Below, in pieces: positions 1 to 7,581 of a stretch of 64,000 bases of DNA. Within the stretch, counting starts at the first letter, position 1. Each line of letters begins with the position of its first letter. The stretch is from an uncultured Clostridia bacterium (GTDB lineage Bacteria; Bacillota; Clostridia; Christensenellales; UBA1242): assembly GCA_934756675.1 (NCBI GenBank), contig CAKVLG010000004.1:1-64000 (forward strand), given 5' to 3'. The position numbers and the translations under genes are program-made. The notes under the pieces were generated by a model, which was given only the letters and a program-made list of their open reading frames with translations, made no database searches and was not told where the DNA came from.

Positions 1-73
1 ACACTGTACCAAAAGATAGCACCGCTACTAACAGTACTAAGATTGATACAAAAATATTTTTAACCTTTTTCAT
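1..73 (-). CDS. Partial secreted or membrane protein (N-terminus only)
   Basis: Only the first 24 codons lie in the window; the gene runs off the left edge. They read MKKVKNIFVS followed by a Leu/Val/Ala-rich stretch, which is a typical Sec signal peptide or N-terminal anchor: positive n-region, then a hydrophobic core. The ATG at 73-71 is preceded by a purine-rich ggggag ribosome site. Function cannot be judged from this fragment. Confidence 0.55.
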   Translation of the reverse strand, partial: MKKVKNIFVSILVLLVAVLSFGTV

Positions 74-153
74 AGTCTACTCTCCCCACTCTGATTATTC
101 TTTTGTTATTATTATGGCATAATAATACATTTTTAATTAAACTACTGTCAAAT

Positions 154-271
154 AATTTCACGCCATATTTTACGGTTTTTAGTAAGAATAAAAAAAATTT
201 CCAAGCAGGAGTTTACTAATCGTAAATGACTGTTTGAAAATTTTTTACCTTCTGCTACTCAATGTGAAATT
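154..271. repeat. Hairpin repeat element, copy 1
   Basis: Short imperfect inverted repeats (aatttcac / gtgaaatt) bound a 118-bp element. Its centre is a hairpin: outer arms caagcag/ctgtttg and inner arms tttac (212-216) / gtaaa (222-226) around a 5-nt loop. Thirty-one bases of the core (206-236) are identical to copy 2 at 31671-31701. It fills most of the 204-bp gap between the partial gene and the membrane protein gene ending at 278, and could end that transcript. Confidence 0.6.
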
Positions 272-277
272 TGAGTC

Positions 278-643
278 TTAAAACATGATGAGTACAACTA
301 AAGTGAACACGCTCACTGCTACCGAAAGGATAGATAGAGTGACTGCCTTGACTTTGCGTTGCTTTAAATTCTTTTTTGTACCCTCGAGCGTTGTTTCTTC
401 CCCGCTAGGCGAAGCTAGTCTTATTGTTCCAGCTATGTCTTTGTCTTTTATTTTGAAAAGGCTTACACATAGCGAAATATTTTCGATACTACTTAAGATA
501 AATGCCACGGTATAAAAAATAAGTGACAACTTAATAAGTAGTGATGTTCCAACAAACTGAAAAACCACAACCAAAATAGTTGCGATAAAAAATGCTAGAT
601 ATTCGCCAACAACGACGGCTTGAAATAACTCTTTTTTCTTCAT
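278..643 (-). CDS. Small membrane protein, unknown
   Basis: 121 residues with about three hydrophobic segments (roughly 10-31, 33-60 and 100-121) and a charged loop of about 40 residues between the second and third. No family is recognised. It starts 8 bp after the stop of the neighbouring membrane protein gene, so the two are probably co-transcribed and perhaps translationally coupled; the ribosome site is weak (aggtttt). The hairpin element at 154-271 lies just downstream. Confidence 0.6.
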   Translation of the reverse strand: MKKKELFQAVVVGEYLAFFIATILVVVFQFVGTSLLIKLSLIFYTVAFILSSIENISLCVSLFKIKDKDIAGTIRLASPSGEETTLEGTKKNLKQRKVKAVTLSILSVAVSVFTLVVLIMF

Positions 644-650
644 ACAAAAC

Positions 651-926
651 CTATAAGATAAATGAAATTATGATTAAAACTACTGATACTGCCCAAGTAA
701 CCCAAAGCCAAACATTTCTTTTGCTACAAATCCAAAATGAAGAGATGATTGCAACGATAGAATAAGCCAAAATTTGAGCAATTGTCATGAGTGCGCTAGA
801 AAGTTTAGCACCAATACCAATTTTACCAAGAATAAGAGCAACACCAATGATAACAACAGCGATGAAAGCCACCAAATTCAATATATATGATGTTCTTCTA
901 GTACTTGTGTTTTTTGTTTCTGCCAT
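651..926 (-). CDS. Small three-helix membrane protein, unknown
   Basis: 91 residues: a short polar N-terminus (MAETKNTSTRR), then three predicted membrane helices at about 14-34, 42-66 and 71-91. No domain recognised. A strong ribosome site (aaggggga) precedes the ATG, and a good sigma-A-type promoter lies at 950-978. First gene of a two-gene unit with the membrane protein ending at 278. The function is unknown. Confidence 0.6.
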   Translation of the reverse strand: MAETKNTSTRRTSYILNLVAFIAVVIIGVALILGKIGIGAKLSSALMTIAQILAYSIVAIISSFWICSKRNVWLWVTWAVSVVLIIISFIL

Positions 927-949
927 AATGATTCCCCCTTGCTGATAAT

Positions 950-978
950 AGTATAACTAAGACCACAACCTAAATCAA
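950..978 (-). promoter_or_regulatory. Promoter for the two small membrane protein genes
   Basis: On the minus strand, -35 ttgatt (978-973) and -10 tatact (955-950) are separated by 17 bp, 24 bp before the start codon at 926. Seen directly; activity is inferred. Confidence 0.6.
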
Positions 979-986
979 ACTTTTAG

Positions 987-1907
987 TTACAATTTTTTGA
1001 TTTTTTTTAAGACATTTTGAAAGTAATCTGGAATAGGTGCATAAAAGTGCATGCGCTCCCCCGTTGTTGGGTGCGTAAGTTCAAGCTCTTTTGCGTGCAA
1101 CAATTGACCGGCGAGATTAAACTTTTGTTTGCTAAAGCCATATATCTTGTCACCAACAATTGGATGCCCCATAAATTTTGTATGCACGCGAATTTGGTGA
1201 GTTCTGCCTGTTTCGAGTTTGAAGTGCATTAGTGTGTAACCAGCAAATCGCTCTAATACATCAAAGTGCGTGATGGCAACCCTGCCCGTTTCTGAAACCG
1301 CCATTTTTTTGCGGTCTTTTTTATCGCGGTCAATGTATGTTTTTATTGTTCCACTGTCTTCTTTAACCACACCTTCGACAAGTGCCACGTAATGCCTAAA
1401 ACATGTATGCTCAGCAATCTGCTTTGCCAAATTTTCGTGCGATTGGTTATTTTTTGCGACAACTAAAAGTCCGCTAGTGTCCTTATCTATTCTATGCACA
1501 ATACCTGGGCGAACTTTACCATTGATATCACTCATTTTGCCAAACTTATACAAAAGTGCGTTTACAAGCGTTCCATTATAATTGCCTGGCGCTGGGTGAA
1601 CAACCATGCCTTGTGGTTTGTTGATAACAACAATGTCGTCATCTTCATAAACAATATCAAGTGGTATGTCTTCGGGCGTGATGTCGTCTAGTCTATCGTC
1701 TTCCACAAAATTGATAGAAATCTGGTCACTGCCTTTTAACATATATCCAGCTTTTACTTTTTTGCCATTAACAAGCACACCGCCGCTATCTATTTGCCTT
1801 TTGATCTGCGACCTCGTCCAATCGTCAAGCAAGTCCGCAAGAAAAACATCGAGCCTTGTACCCTTGTTTTCTTCGCCCGCTTGCACCAATCTATTCAGCA
1901 CGCTCAT
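987..1907 (-). CDS. rluD: Ribosomal large subunit pseudouridine synthase, RluD type
   Basis: 306 residues. An N-terminal S4 RNA-binding domain (about 1-65, with RLDVFLADLL) is followed by the RluA/RluD catalytic domain. The signature HRIDKDTSGLLVVAK, carrying the catalytic Asp, is present, as is the GRTHQIRVH motif. The enzyme isomerises specific uridines in 23S rRNA. An in-frame TTG lies 9 bp upstream, but the ATG at 1907 sits about 10 nt after aaaggag and is preferred. It overlaps the 3' end of lspA by 17 bp, so it is the last gene of the hydrolase-lspA-rluD operon. The exact target uridines are inferred from family only. Confidence 0.9.
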   Translation of the reverse strand: MSVLNRLVQAGEENKGTRLDVFLADLLDDWTRSQIKRQIDSGGVLVNGKKVKAGYMLKGSDQISINFVEDDRLDDITPEDIPLDIVYEDDDIVVINKPQGMVVHPAPGNYNGTLVNALLYKFGKMSDINGKVRPGIVHRIDKDTSGLLVVAKNNQSHENLAKQIAEHTCFRHYVALVEGVVKEDSGTIKTYIDRDKKDRKKMAVSETGRVAITHFDVLERFAGYTLMHFKLETGRTHQIRVHTKFMGHPIVGDKIYGFSKQKFNLAGQLLHAKELELTHPTTGERMHFYAPIPDYFQNVLKKIKKL

Positions 1908-2397
1908 CACAACCAAACTCCTTTGTCTTTTTAACTTTCTCGCGTTTTAGTGGTGCACTATCATGCATAAATAAAATATATACACAAACCATAATCGCGC
2001 CAATGGTCAAGCAAACATCAGCAATATTAAAGACATAAAAATTAATCGATTTAAAATAAATAAAATCGCGTACGCCACCTAGCAAAATTCTATCTATCAA
2101 GTTTCCAACAATACCACTAAGTATAATACAAACAGACAGCTTGAAATAAAACGAGTTTGAATATCTTTTTGAAATAATAAAATATATGCACGCAACAATG
2201 CCAAGTGCCGCAAGCACAATAAACAGCCACTTGCACCCAGCAAGCATTCCGCCAGCAGCACCCGTGTTAAGACCTGTGCTTTCTACCCACAAAAAATTAC
2301 CTATAACTGAAAAACTTTTACCATATAACAGATGCTTTGTTATTTGATCAATAGCAATTAACAACCCCGTTATTAACGCATACATTAACATCATCAT
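1891..2397 (-). CDS. lspA: Lipoprotein signal peptidase (signal peptidase II)
   Basis: 168 residues with four membrane helices. It removes the signal peptide from prolipoproteins after Lgt has added diacylglycerol; an Lgt is encoded at 19082-19858. Both catalytic Asp motifs are visible: GNLIDRI and FNIADVCLTIG. The conserved NTGAA is present, although the usual following Phe is Gly. The start overlaps the hydrolase stop by 4 bp (ATGA), showing translational coupling, and the 3' end overlaps rluD. The C-terminal 20 residues are unusually charged. lspA-rluD adjacency is common in Bacillota. Confidence 0.93.
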   Translation of the reverse strand: MMMLMYALITGLLIAIDQITKHLLYGKSFSVIGNFLWVESTGLNTGAAGGMLAGCKWLFIVLAALGIVACIYFIISKRYSNSFYFKLSVCIILSGIVGNLIDRILLGGVRDFIYFKSINFYVFNIADVCLTIGAIMVCVYILFMHDSAPLKREKVKKTKEFGCDERAE

Positions 2398-3305
2398 AGT
2401 CCCACCTCTTTTAAAAATTTTTTAACTCTTTCAAGAGTTTGAACATTGGTGCTAATGCCATCAACAGTCATGTAGGCGTGCATTGCCTTATATTCCCTTT
2501 TAGAAAAGAACAAGTGCTCGGTTTTAATGCCACTTTCTTTTAATTTTTTTAACATTGTTGCACTTTGGGAGCTATGCAATTTATCAACTTCTCCACTTGC
2601 CAAAAAACATGGTGCAAAGTTAGACAAGTCATAGTTCATAGGCGAATATTTTTTAAGTGCATCAGTGTTTTGCAAGCCACCTTCAATGCAAGCCGTTCCA
2701 AGTGCTTTTATGTTTGGGAAACCCGTATCTAACATTGTTTCCATATTAAACACACCATAAAACAAAATAAGTGCTTTAATTTTGCCTATTAGAAATTCAC
2801 AACGCTTGTCACCATTTGTGGTAAGTGCCATAAGCATGGCAGAGATGTGCCCACCAGCAGAATCGCCACCAAAAATAATTCTATTTGGGTCGCCACCATA
2901 TCTTTCGGTATGTGCAATCGCACTTTTTGTCGCAGCAATGGCGTCATCAATTATTTTTTCCATTTTATATTTTGGTGCAAGTGAATAGTTACAACAAAAA
3001 ACTACATACCCCATTTTCGCAAGTCTACGCGAAAGTGTTGTAAATATATGTTTTGAATACGATGCCCAGCCACCACCATGAAAATAGCAAATAGTTGGAT
3101 ATGGCTCGCCCGTTTCAGACTTTTTGTCTGGATAATAAACATCAAACCTTTCGTATCTGTTTGGTTCTTCGACATATCTAATATTTTTACGCGTTTTCAC
3201 ACCAGAAATAACCTTGTGAAAGTTATACACAAGTTTCGAAAGCAGCGTTTCTATCAAAGTTATAAATTTAATCCAATAAATTTTTAGCCAAACGAAAAAT
3301 TTCAT
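2394..3305 (-). CDS. Alpha/beta hydrolase, HSL-type esterase/lipase
   Basis: 303 residues. The hormone-sensitive-lipase family oxyanion motif HGGGW (about residue 76) and nucleophile elbow GDSAGG (about 149) are both present, with a His (MHAY) near residue 275 likely completing the triad. An amphipathic or hydrophobic N-terminal 30 residues may tether it to the membrane. The substrate is unknown; short-chain esters are usual for the family. First gene of the operon with lspA and rluD. No clear ribosome site precedes the ATG, and a tataat lies only 3 bp upstream, so the true start or transcript end is uncertain. Confidence 0.8.
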   Translation of the reverse strand: MKFFVWLKIYWIKFITLIETLLSKLVYNFHKVISGVKTRKNIRYVEEPNRYERFDVYYPDKKSETGEPYPTICYFHGGGWASYSKHIFTTLSRRLAKMGYVVFCCNYSLAPKYKMEKIIDDAIAATKSAIAHTERYGGDPNRIIFGGDSAGGHISAMLMALTTNGDKRCEFLIGKIKALILFYGVFNMETMLDTGFPNIKALGTACIEGGLQNTDALKKYSPMNYDLSNFAPCFLASGEVDKLHSSQSATMLKKLKESGIKTEHLFFSKREYKAMHAYMTVDGISTNVQTLERVKKFLKEVGL

Positions 3306-3359
3306 GACATTATATTAGCATATCTTTTTCCCTTTAGCAAACAAAAACATGCAACACTA

Positions 3360-3388
3360 TTGACTTTACACTGCTAAAATTGTATAAT
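3360..3388 (+). promoter_or_regulatory. Promoter for the orphan gene 3415-4041
   Basis: -35 ttgact (3360-3365), 17-bp spacer, -10 tataat (3383-3388), 26 bp before the ATG and followed by an aaaggag ribosome site. Confidence 0.75.
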
Positions 3389-3414
3389 TAACTTACTTTT
3401 AAAGGAGAAATTAT

Positions 3415-4041
3415 ATGAAATATATACCATGTTTAATGCTTTGTGTATCTTCTTATGATGAGAATATGAAAACTACTTTAATTCAAAATGATTGCTACTT
3501 CCATCAACTTGCAGAAGAATTCCCAGAATCGATTAATTTCTGTAATGAATTTGCAGCTGCAACTGGCATCAGAATCAGACCAAATAACGACGGAATTTGG
3601 AAAGTAGATTGCTGCAAAGGTGCAGATATTAACTTTGAAGACGAAACGCCTGGAAAAAGCTTTCCAAATCACAACAAATATATGCATTTAAAGCCAAATG
3701 AATGCAAAACTGTGAAATTCGGATTTAATAATGGCAGATATGTAATAGTTTGTGCTGGTGTGTTCCCAATTCCAGAAGAACACGTTAAACGTATGAACGA
3801 AAGCCCAGAAGGATACTGGGAAGACTTTACAAGAATGCGTCCTGTTATCAACGAATACGAAAGACTCAAAAATAGCAATTCTCCAAAACTTGCCGAATAT
3901 AAGAAACAAGAAGCACAAATTATAGATATGTATGAAAAATATTACAAAAGAGCCACTGTTGGCAACACAACGTTTGACGTTCGTGGTTTTTACCCTATCG
4001 GCAAAGAAATGAACGACCCAGACCTTGAATGGTCACTATAA
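3415..4041 (+). CDS. Hypothetical cytosolic protein, no family recognised
   Basis: 208 residues, charged and aromatic-rich, no signal peptide or membrane helix. Cysteines cluster near the start (PCLMLCVSS) and at VDCCKG. A Glu/Lys-rich helical stretch lies at about 145-180. It has its own strong promoter and terminator and is the only rightward gene in the first 10 kb, suggesting an autonomous insertion or independently regulated gene. Codon use looks like that of its neighbours. I do not recognise the family and assign no function. Confidence 0.7.
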   Translation: MKYIPCLMLCVSSYDENMKTTLIQNDCYFHQLAEEFPESINFCNEFAAATGIRIRPNNDGIWKVDCCKGADINFEDETPGKSFPNHNKYMHLKPNECKTVKFGFNNGRYVIVCAGVFPIPEEHVKRMNESPEGYWEDFTRMRPVINEYERLKNSNSPKLAEYKKQEAQIIDMYEKYYKRATVGNTTFDVRGFYPIGKEMNDPDLEWSL

Positions 4042-4047
4042 CAAAAA

Positions 4048-4077
4048 AGCACTCCAATCGGGGTGCTATTTTTTTTG
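4048..4077 (+). terminator. Rho-independent terminator of the orphan gene
   Basis: Stem agcactcc/ggggtgct with loop aatc, followed by an A and eight T, 7 bp after the stop codon. Confidence 0.85.
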
Positions 4078-4087
4078 CAAAAAACGA

Positions 4088-4117
4088 ATAAAAAAACCTA
4101 GGAATAACCTAGGTTGC
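4088..4117 (-). terminator. Terminator after rpmA
   Basis: Minus-strand stem aacctagg/cctaggtt with a 5-nt loop followed by a T-run, just after the rpmA stop at 4121. Confidence 0.85.
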
Positions 4118-4120
4118 TTT

Positions 4121-4396
4121 TTATAAAACAGAAACTTTCTTTTTGTCTTTACCAACGCGTTCAAATTTAACAACGCCATCTTTCTTCGCAAAAAGTGTAT
4201 CGTCGTCACCGATACCAACATTAGTACCAGGATGAACTTTAGTTCCACGTTGACGAACAATAATGTTGCCAGCTAAAACTTTTTCTCCAGCATATTTCTT
4301 AACGCCGAGTCTTTGAGCATTAGAATCTCTACCGTTCTTAGACGAACCGCCACCTTTCTTGTGAGCAAAAAGCTGAATTATAATAAAGTTTTTCAT
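4121..4396 (-). CDS. rpmA: 50S ribosomal protein L27 with cleavable N-terminus
   Basis: 91 residues. L27 sits at the peptidyl-transferase centre. As in Bacillota and Fusobacteria, it has an N-terminal extension (MKNFIIIQLF) before the AHKKGGGSS that forms the mature N-terminus; Prp, encoded immediately upstream, should cut after Phe10. The rest (GRDSNAQRLGVK, VRQRGTKVHPG) is canonical. The start overlaps the prp stop by 4 bp. Last gene of the rplU-prp-rpmA operon. Confidence 0.96.
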   Translation of the reverse strand: MKNFIIIQLFAHKKGGGSSKNGRDSNAQRLGVKKYAGEKVLAGNIIVRQRGTKVHPGTNVGIGDDDTLFAKKDGVVKFERVGKDKKKVSVL

Positions 4397-4728
4397 AACT
4401 TTTTTACCTCCAATTCAATAAAATCTGAAAACCCAGTATATAAGTCCGAAACGCCCATGAGCATTGTATCTAAAATGATACTACTCTTTTCGCGTTGCTC
4501 GTCACTTAGGTTTTCTGGAAGAGCCATTCGAAGATAACCTTTTTCTTCATCACGATCAAGGTCAATATTTACACCAGCCACAGTCATAAGACCAAGTGCT
4601 GCCGTTTGAACAACACTCGAAAGTGCCGCACAAACAATATCTTCTCCTTTTTCCTCGTAATATGTGTGACCATCGCACACAACTTCTGTAATTTGATTGT
4701 TTTTCTTAAAAACTGTAATATGTGTCAT
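4393..4728 (-). CDS. prp: Ribosomal-processing cysteine protease Prp
   Basis: 111 residues from the ATG at 4728, which gives the usual MTHITV start. Prp removes the N-terminal extension of L27, an essential step in Bacillota. The catalytic pair is visible: His21 in CDGHTYYEEKG and Cys33 in GEDIVCAALSS. It lies between rplU and rpmA, the canonical place. An alternative start 21 bp upstream would overlap rplU; the spacing and family alignment favour 4728, although its Shine-Dalgarno is weak. Confidence 0.93.
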   Translation of the reverse strand: MTHITVFKKNNQITEVVCDGHTYYEEKGEDIVCAALSSVVQTAALGLMTVAGVNIDLDRDEEKGYLRMALPENLSDEQREKSSIILDTMLMGVSDLYTGFSDFIELEVKKL

Positions 4729-4732
4729 TTTA

Positions 4733-5038
4733 TTAACCAATTGAAACAATTTTTAATTTAGAATAAGGTTGACGATGACCTTGTTTTTTACGTTCGTTCT
4801 TTTTAGCTTTGTACTTATAAACTGTAATCTTGTCACCTTTTCCGTGCTCTAAAACTTCAGCAACAACCTTAACGCCATCAACGATAGGTGTACCAGTTTT
4901 AATCTTGTCACCATCAGCAACAAGAAGACAATTAAATTCAACTTTGTCACCAACAGCAGCATCAACTTTTTCTGTTAAGTAGTACTTGCCAACTTCAACT
5001 TTTTCTTGTTTTCCGCCAACTTCAATAATTGCGTACAT
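4733..5038 (-). CDS. rplU: 50S ribosomal protein L21
   Basis: 101 residues starting MYAIIEVGGKQEKV, with the C-terminal KKQGHRQPYSKLKI motif typical of L21, which binds 23S rRNA domain II next to L20. The ATG at 5038 has a strong gaggagg ribosome site. It is preceded by an 80-nt leader and a consensus promoter, and followed within 4 bp by prp. Confidence 0.96.
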   Translation of the reverse strand: MYAIIEVGGKQEKVEVGKYYLTEKVDAAVGDKVEFNCLLVADGDKIKTGTPIVDGVKVVAEVLEHGKGDKITVYKYKAKKNERKKQGHRQPYSKLKIVSIG

Positions 5039-5117
5039 AATATTCCTCCTCTTCTCCAGTCTCACTGCGAAGGTGGATAAAAATCACTTTGAACCTTTTG
5101 CATGTGGCACGTTGTAA

Positions 5118-5146
5118 ATTCTATCACACAAAACCCACATTGTCAA
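5118..5146 (-). promoter_or_regulatory. Promoter and leader of rplU-prp-rpmA
   Basis: Minus strand: -35 ttgaca (5146-5141), 17-bp spacer, -10 tagaat (5123-5118). About 72 nt of leader lie between the expected transcription start and the rplU ATG. Bacillota often place an autoregulatory L21 leader here, but I could not draw a convincing consensus fold. Confidence 0.8.
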
Positions 5147-5159
5147 CATTTTTTATGAA

Positions 5160-5190
5160 TAAAAAAACTTTCGCCGTTTTGGCAAAAGTT
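5160..5190 (-). terminator. Terminator of the min/spoIVF/radical SAM operon
   Basis: Minus-strand hairpin aacttttgcc/ggcgaaagtt followed by a run of T. It overlaps the last codon of the DUF2344 gene, separating this operon from rplU. Confidence 0.8.
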
Positions 5191-5800
5191 AATAACTTGT
5201 TACATTTGTTTTTTCGTTTAAAAATTCTTCGAAATCTGTCAGTTTTCCTTCAATCAAAATTAACAATTTTTTTCGCACCAAACTATAGTCGTTTTCCATG
5301 TTACATTTTGCCACAATTTGAGCAGCTATGTCACACATAGTATTCGATAAAATCGAGCTTTGCGTGACTATTACTCCTTCTGGAGTTACCTTTAACGCAG
5401 TTATTTTATTTGTCTTTAAAAGCTCCGAAAACGCCTTTGTAACCGAGATAATATTGCGTCTTATTTCTGGAAATGAAAACATAAATTCTTGGTAATATTC
5501 TTGCTCTTGCAAATCAATATTTTCATCTATCTTGCACGAGCCAATTATCTCTATCCAGTCTGGAAAAAGGCGTGCAACACCATCTTCAATTTGTTCTGCG
5601 CTCTTGTCTGTTTTGATGCACAAATATTCAATTTCACTTTCAATTTTCAATGGTGATGGCTGCAAAATATAAAATTCTTCGCCATTGTCTTTGTCAAAAA
5701 TTATGTTCGCACGGTTGAATACTCTACCCCAACAACTAAGCATTTCTGTGTTATCGATAAATGCACCAACACCCATTTTTTTATACTTAATTATTACCAT
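5189..5800 (-). CDS. Radical SAM-linked protein, DUF2344 (TIGR03936) type
   Basis: 203 residues from the ATG at 5800 (MVIIKYKKMGVGAFIDN). This family is almost always encoded beside the TIGR03960 radical SAM protein, as here, where the start overlaps that gene by 14 bp. The N-terminal half carries the family pattern, including FNRANIIFDKDNG and LQPSPLKIE. The C-terminal 100 residues are less recognisable. The biochemical role is not known; a link to ribosome or RNA maturation is suggested by the usual neighbourhood (rng, rplU, rpmA). No rng gene is present here. Confidence 0.8.
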   Translation of the reverse strand: MVIIKYKKMGVGAFIDNTEMLSCWGRVFNRANIIFDKDNGEEFYILQPSPLKIESEIEYLCIKTDKSAEQIEDGVARLFPDWIEIIGSCKIDENIDLQEQEYYQEFMFSFPEIRRNIISVTKAFSELLKTNKITALKVTPEGVIVTQSSILSNTMCDIAAQIVAKCNMENDYSLVRKKLLILIEGKLTDFEEFLNEKTNVTSY

Positions 5801-7568
5801 TTTTGCACACCCCCAACGCTTTAAGTCCGCAACCATTGCAACCTTGCCTACAATCACGGGTAGTGCCAAATTCAAGTGCTTTTTCGTTTTCTTGTTGAAG
5901 GTATTCTTTATTTACACCAAAATCTACTAAATCCCAAGGCAATAAGTCTGTATATTCTTTTTTAGCAAGATAATCTTTTGTGTTGATTTTTGTAATCTCA
6001 AATGCTTGTTTGTATGCTTTTGTATTAAACAATTCTGCATCGCCGTCAAAAACTGCACCCGCGCGGTAAGCTACTTCCAAAAATGCGCCAAGCCTTCTAT
6101 CTCCCCTGGAATAAATAGCTTCAATTGTGCTTGCAAAAGGATCATAAAATTTATATTCAACTTTGTTTTCATCTAGTAATAATTGCAAAATTTTTTCTCT
6201 TTTTAACAAATCTTCACTATTCATAAATGCTGACCATTGAAGTGGCGTGAATGCCTTTGGCACAAATGTCGAAACAATAACTTTTAGTTTTAATTCATCA
6301 TCAACAACTTTATACTTTTTATATAGTTGCCTTGCCTCGTGCACAAGTTCTTCGATACCAAGCAAATCTTTTGCCGTTTCTGTTGGAAGACCAATCATAA
6401 AATACATATTAACTTCACTGCAACCGCCGCCATAAGCTTCTTTGAAAATAGTTTCAATTTCGTCACTTGTAATGTTTTTATTGAGCAAGTTTCTAAGCCT
6501 TTGACTGCCGCCTTCAATAGTAAAATTGAGTACTTTTTCGCTAGAAACATTTTCGGCATCAAAACGCATAGATGGCAAAAATATATTTACATTCTTTTCT
6601 TTGCAAAGCGCGCCAAGGTTTTGCTTAAGCAAGCTAAGCTGCGAATAATCAGCAGCATTTAGCGCTGCAAGCCCAAGTTTGTTGTAACCAGTCGATTGAA
6701 TAAGAGCTCTGGTTTGAAGTGAAAGCGTTGCAACTCTACGTTCCCTAACAGGTCTATTCACAAACCCCGCTTGGCAAAATCTGCAACCACGGCTACAACC
6801 ACGCATAATCTCTATGCTAGCAATGCCACAACCAAGGTATGGCACTTGCATATTCATAGGAAAATACGCTTTGTCAAGGTTAGAAACAATGGCTCTTTTT
6901 ACTTTGTCGCCTTTAATTTTTGCTATCTTACCGTTTTCGAACTCAAATATTTTATCGCTAAAAATATATACACCAACAATCTTAGATAAGTGATAAAGCG
7001 TATCAGCTTTGCTCATATTATTAAGTTTGCAAAGCCTTAACGCGTCCATTACTTCAACCAAAGCATTTTCTAGGTCGCCAATAATAGCAAAGTCCAAAAA
7101 GTCAGCTAAAACTTCTGGGTTTGCCATTGCGTTCCCCATTCCAAAAACAATTGGGTCGTTCTCTGTTCTCTTAGATTTTCTAAGTGGAATACCAGCCAGG
7201 TCAAGCATATACAAAAATGTTGTGTATTGTGTTTCGTACTTGAAATAAAAACTTATGCTATCGAATTTTGAAAGCGGTGTTTTTGTTTCAAGCGAAAAAA
7301 GAGGCAATTGGATTTTTTTGAGCAATTCGCCATCTATTAAGCTTGGAGCAAAACAACGCTCAGCAGAAAAACCTTTGCGGTCATTTATCATGTGATAAGC
7401 AATTTTGTATGGCAAATTATCCATACCCACTTCATATAGGTCTGGATAACACATACAATAATTTTCGCGATTTTGGCTTTCAGCAAAATTAGGCGTATTA
7501 AACTCTTCGCCTATATATCTTGCGGGTTTTTCAGCCGCACGCAGAAATTGCAAAATCTTCTTTTCCAT
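5787..7568 (-). CDS. Radical SAM protein, TIGR03960/YgiQ-like family
   Basis: 593 residues from ATG 7568 (MEKKILQFLR). The [4Fe-4S]-binding motif CSRGCRFC lies at about residues 255-262. The first 200 residues form the B12-binding-like N-terminal domain of the family (CYPDLYEVGMDN), and the end carries further cysteines (CRQGCNGCG and a final GVCK), which may bind another metal cluster. The substrate is unknown. It is coupled to the DUF2344 partner. An extended reading frame upstream to 7703 overlaps spoIVFB and is not supported by homology. Confidence 0.88.
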   Translation of the reverse strand: MEKKILQFLRAAEKPARYIGEEFNTPNFAESQNRENYCMCYPDLYEVGMDNLPYKIAYHMINDRKGFSAERCFAPSLIDGELLKKIQLPLFSLETKTPLSKFDSISFYFKYETQYTTFLYMLDLAGIPLRKSKRTENDPIVFGMGNAMANPEVLADFLDFAIIGDLENALVEVMDALRLCKLNNMSKADTLYHLSKIVGVYIFSDKIFEFENGKIAKIKGDKVKRAIVSNLDKAYFPMNMQVPYLGCGIASIEIMRGCSRGCRFCQAGFVNRPVRERRVATLSLQTRALIQSTGYNKLGLAALNAADYSQLSLLKQNLGALCKEKNVNIFLPSMRFDAENVSSEKVLNFTIEGGSQRLRNLLNKNITSDEIETIFKEAYGGGCSEVNMYFMIGLPTETAKDLLGIEELVHEARQLYKKYKVVDDELKLKVIVSTFVPKAFTPLQWSAFMNSEDLLKREKILQLLLDENKVEYKFYDPFASTIEAIYSRGDRRLGAFLEVAYRAGAVFDGDAELFNTKAYKQAFEITKINTKDYLAKKEYTDLLPWDLVDFGVNKEYLQQENEKALEFGTTRDCRQGCNGCGLKALGVCKNGNN

Positions 7569-7581
7569 TGCATAAATAATT

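Noticed and set aside
3309..3314. tataat just before the hydrolase ATG as a promoter
   Set aside because: No -35 at a proper distance and only 3 bp to the ATG; kept as an uncertainty about the start, not as a promoter.
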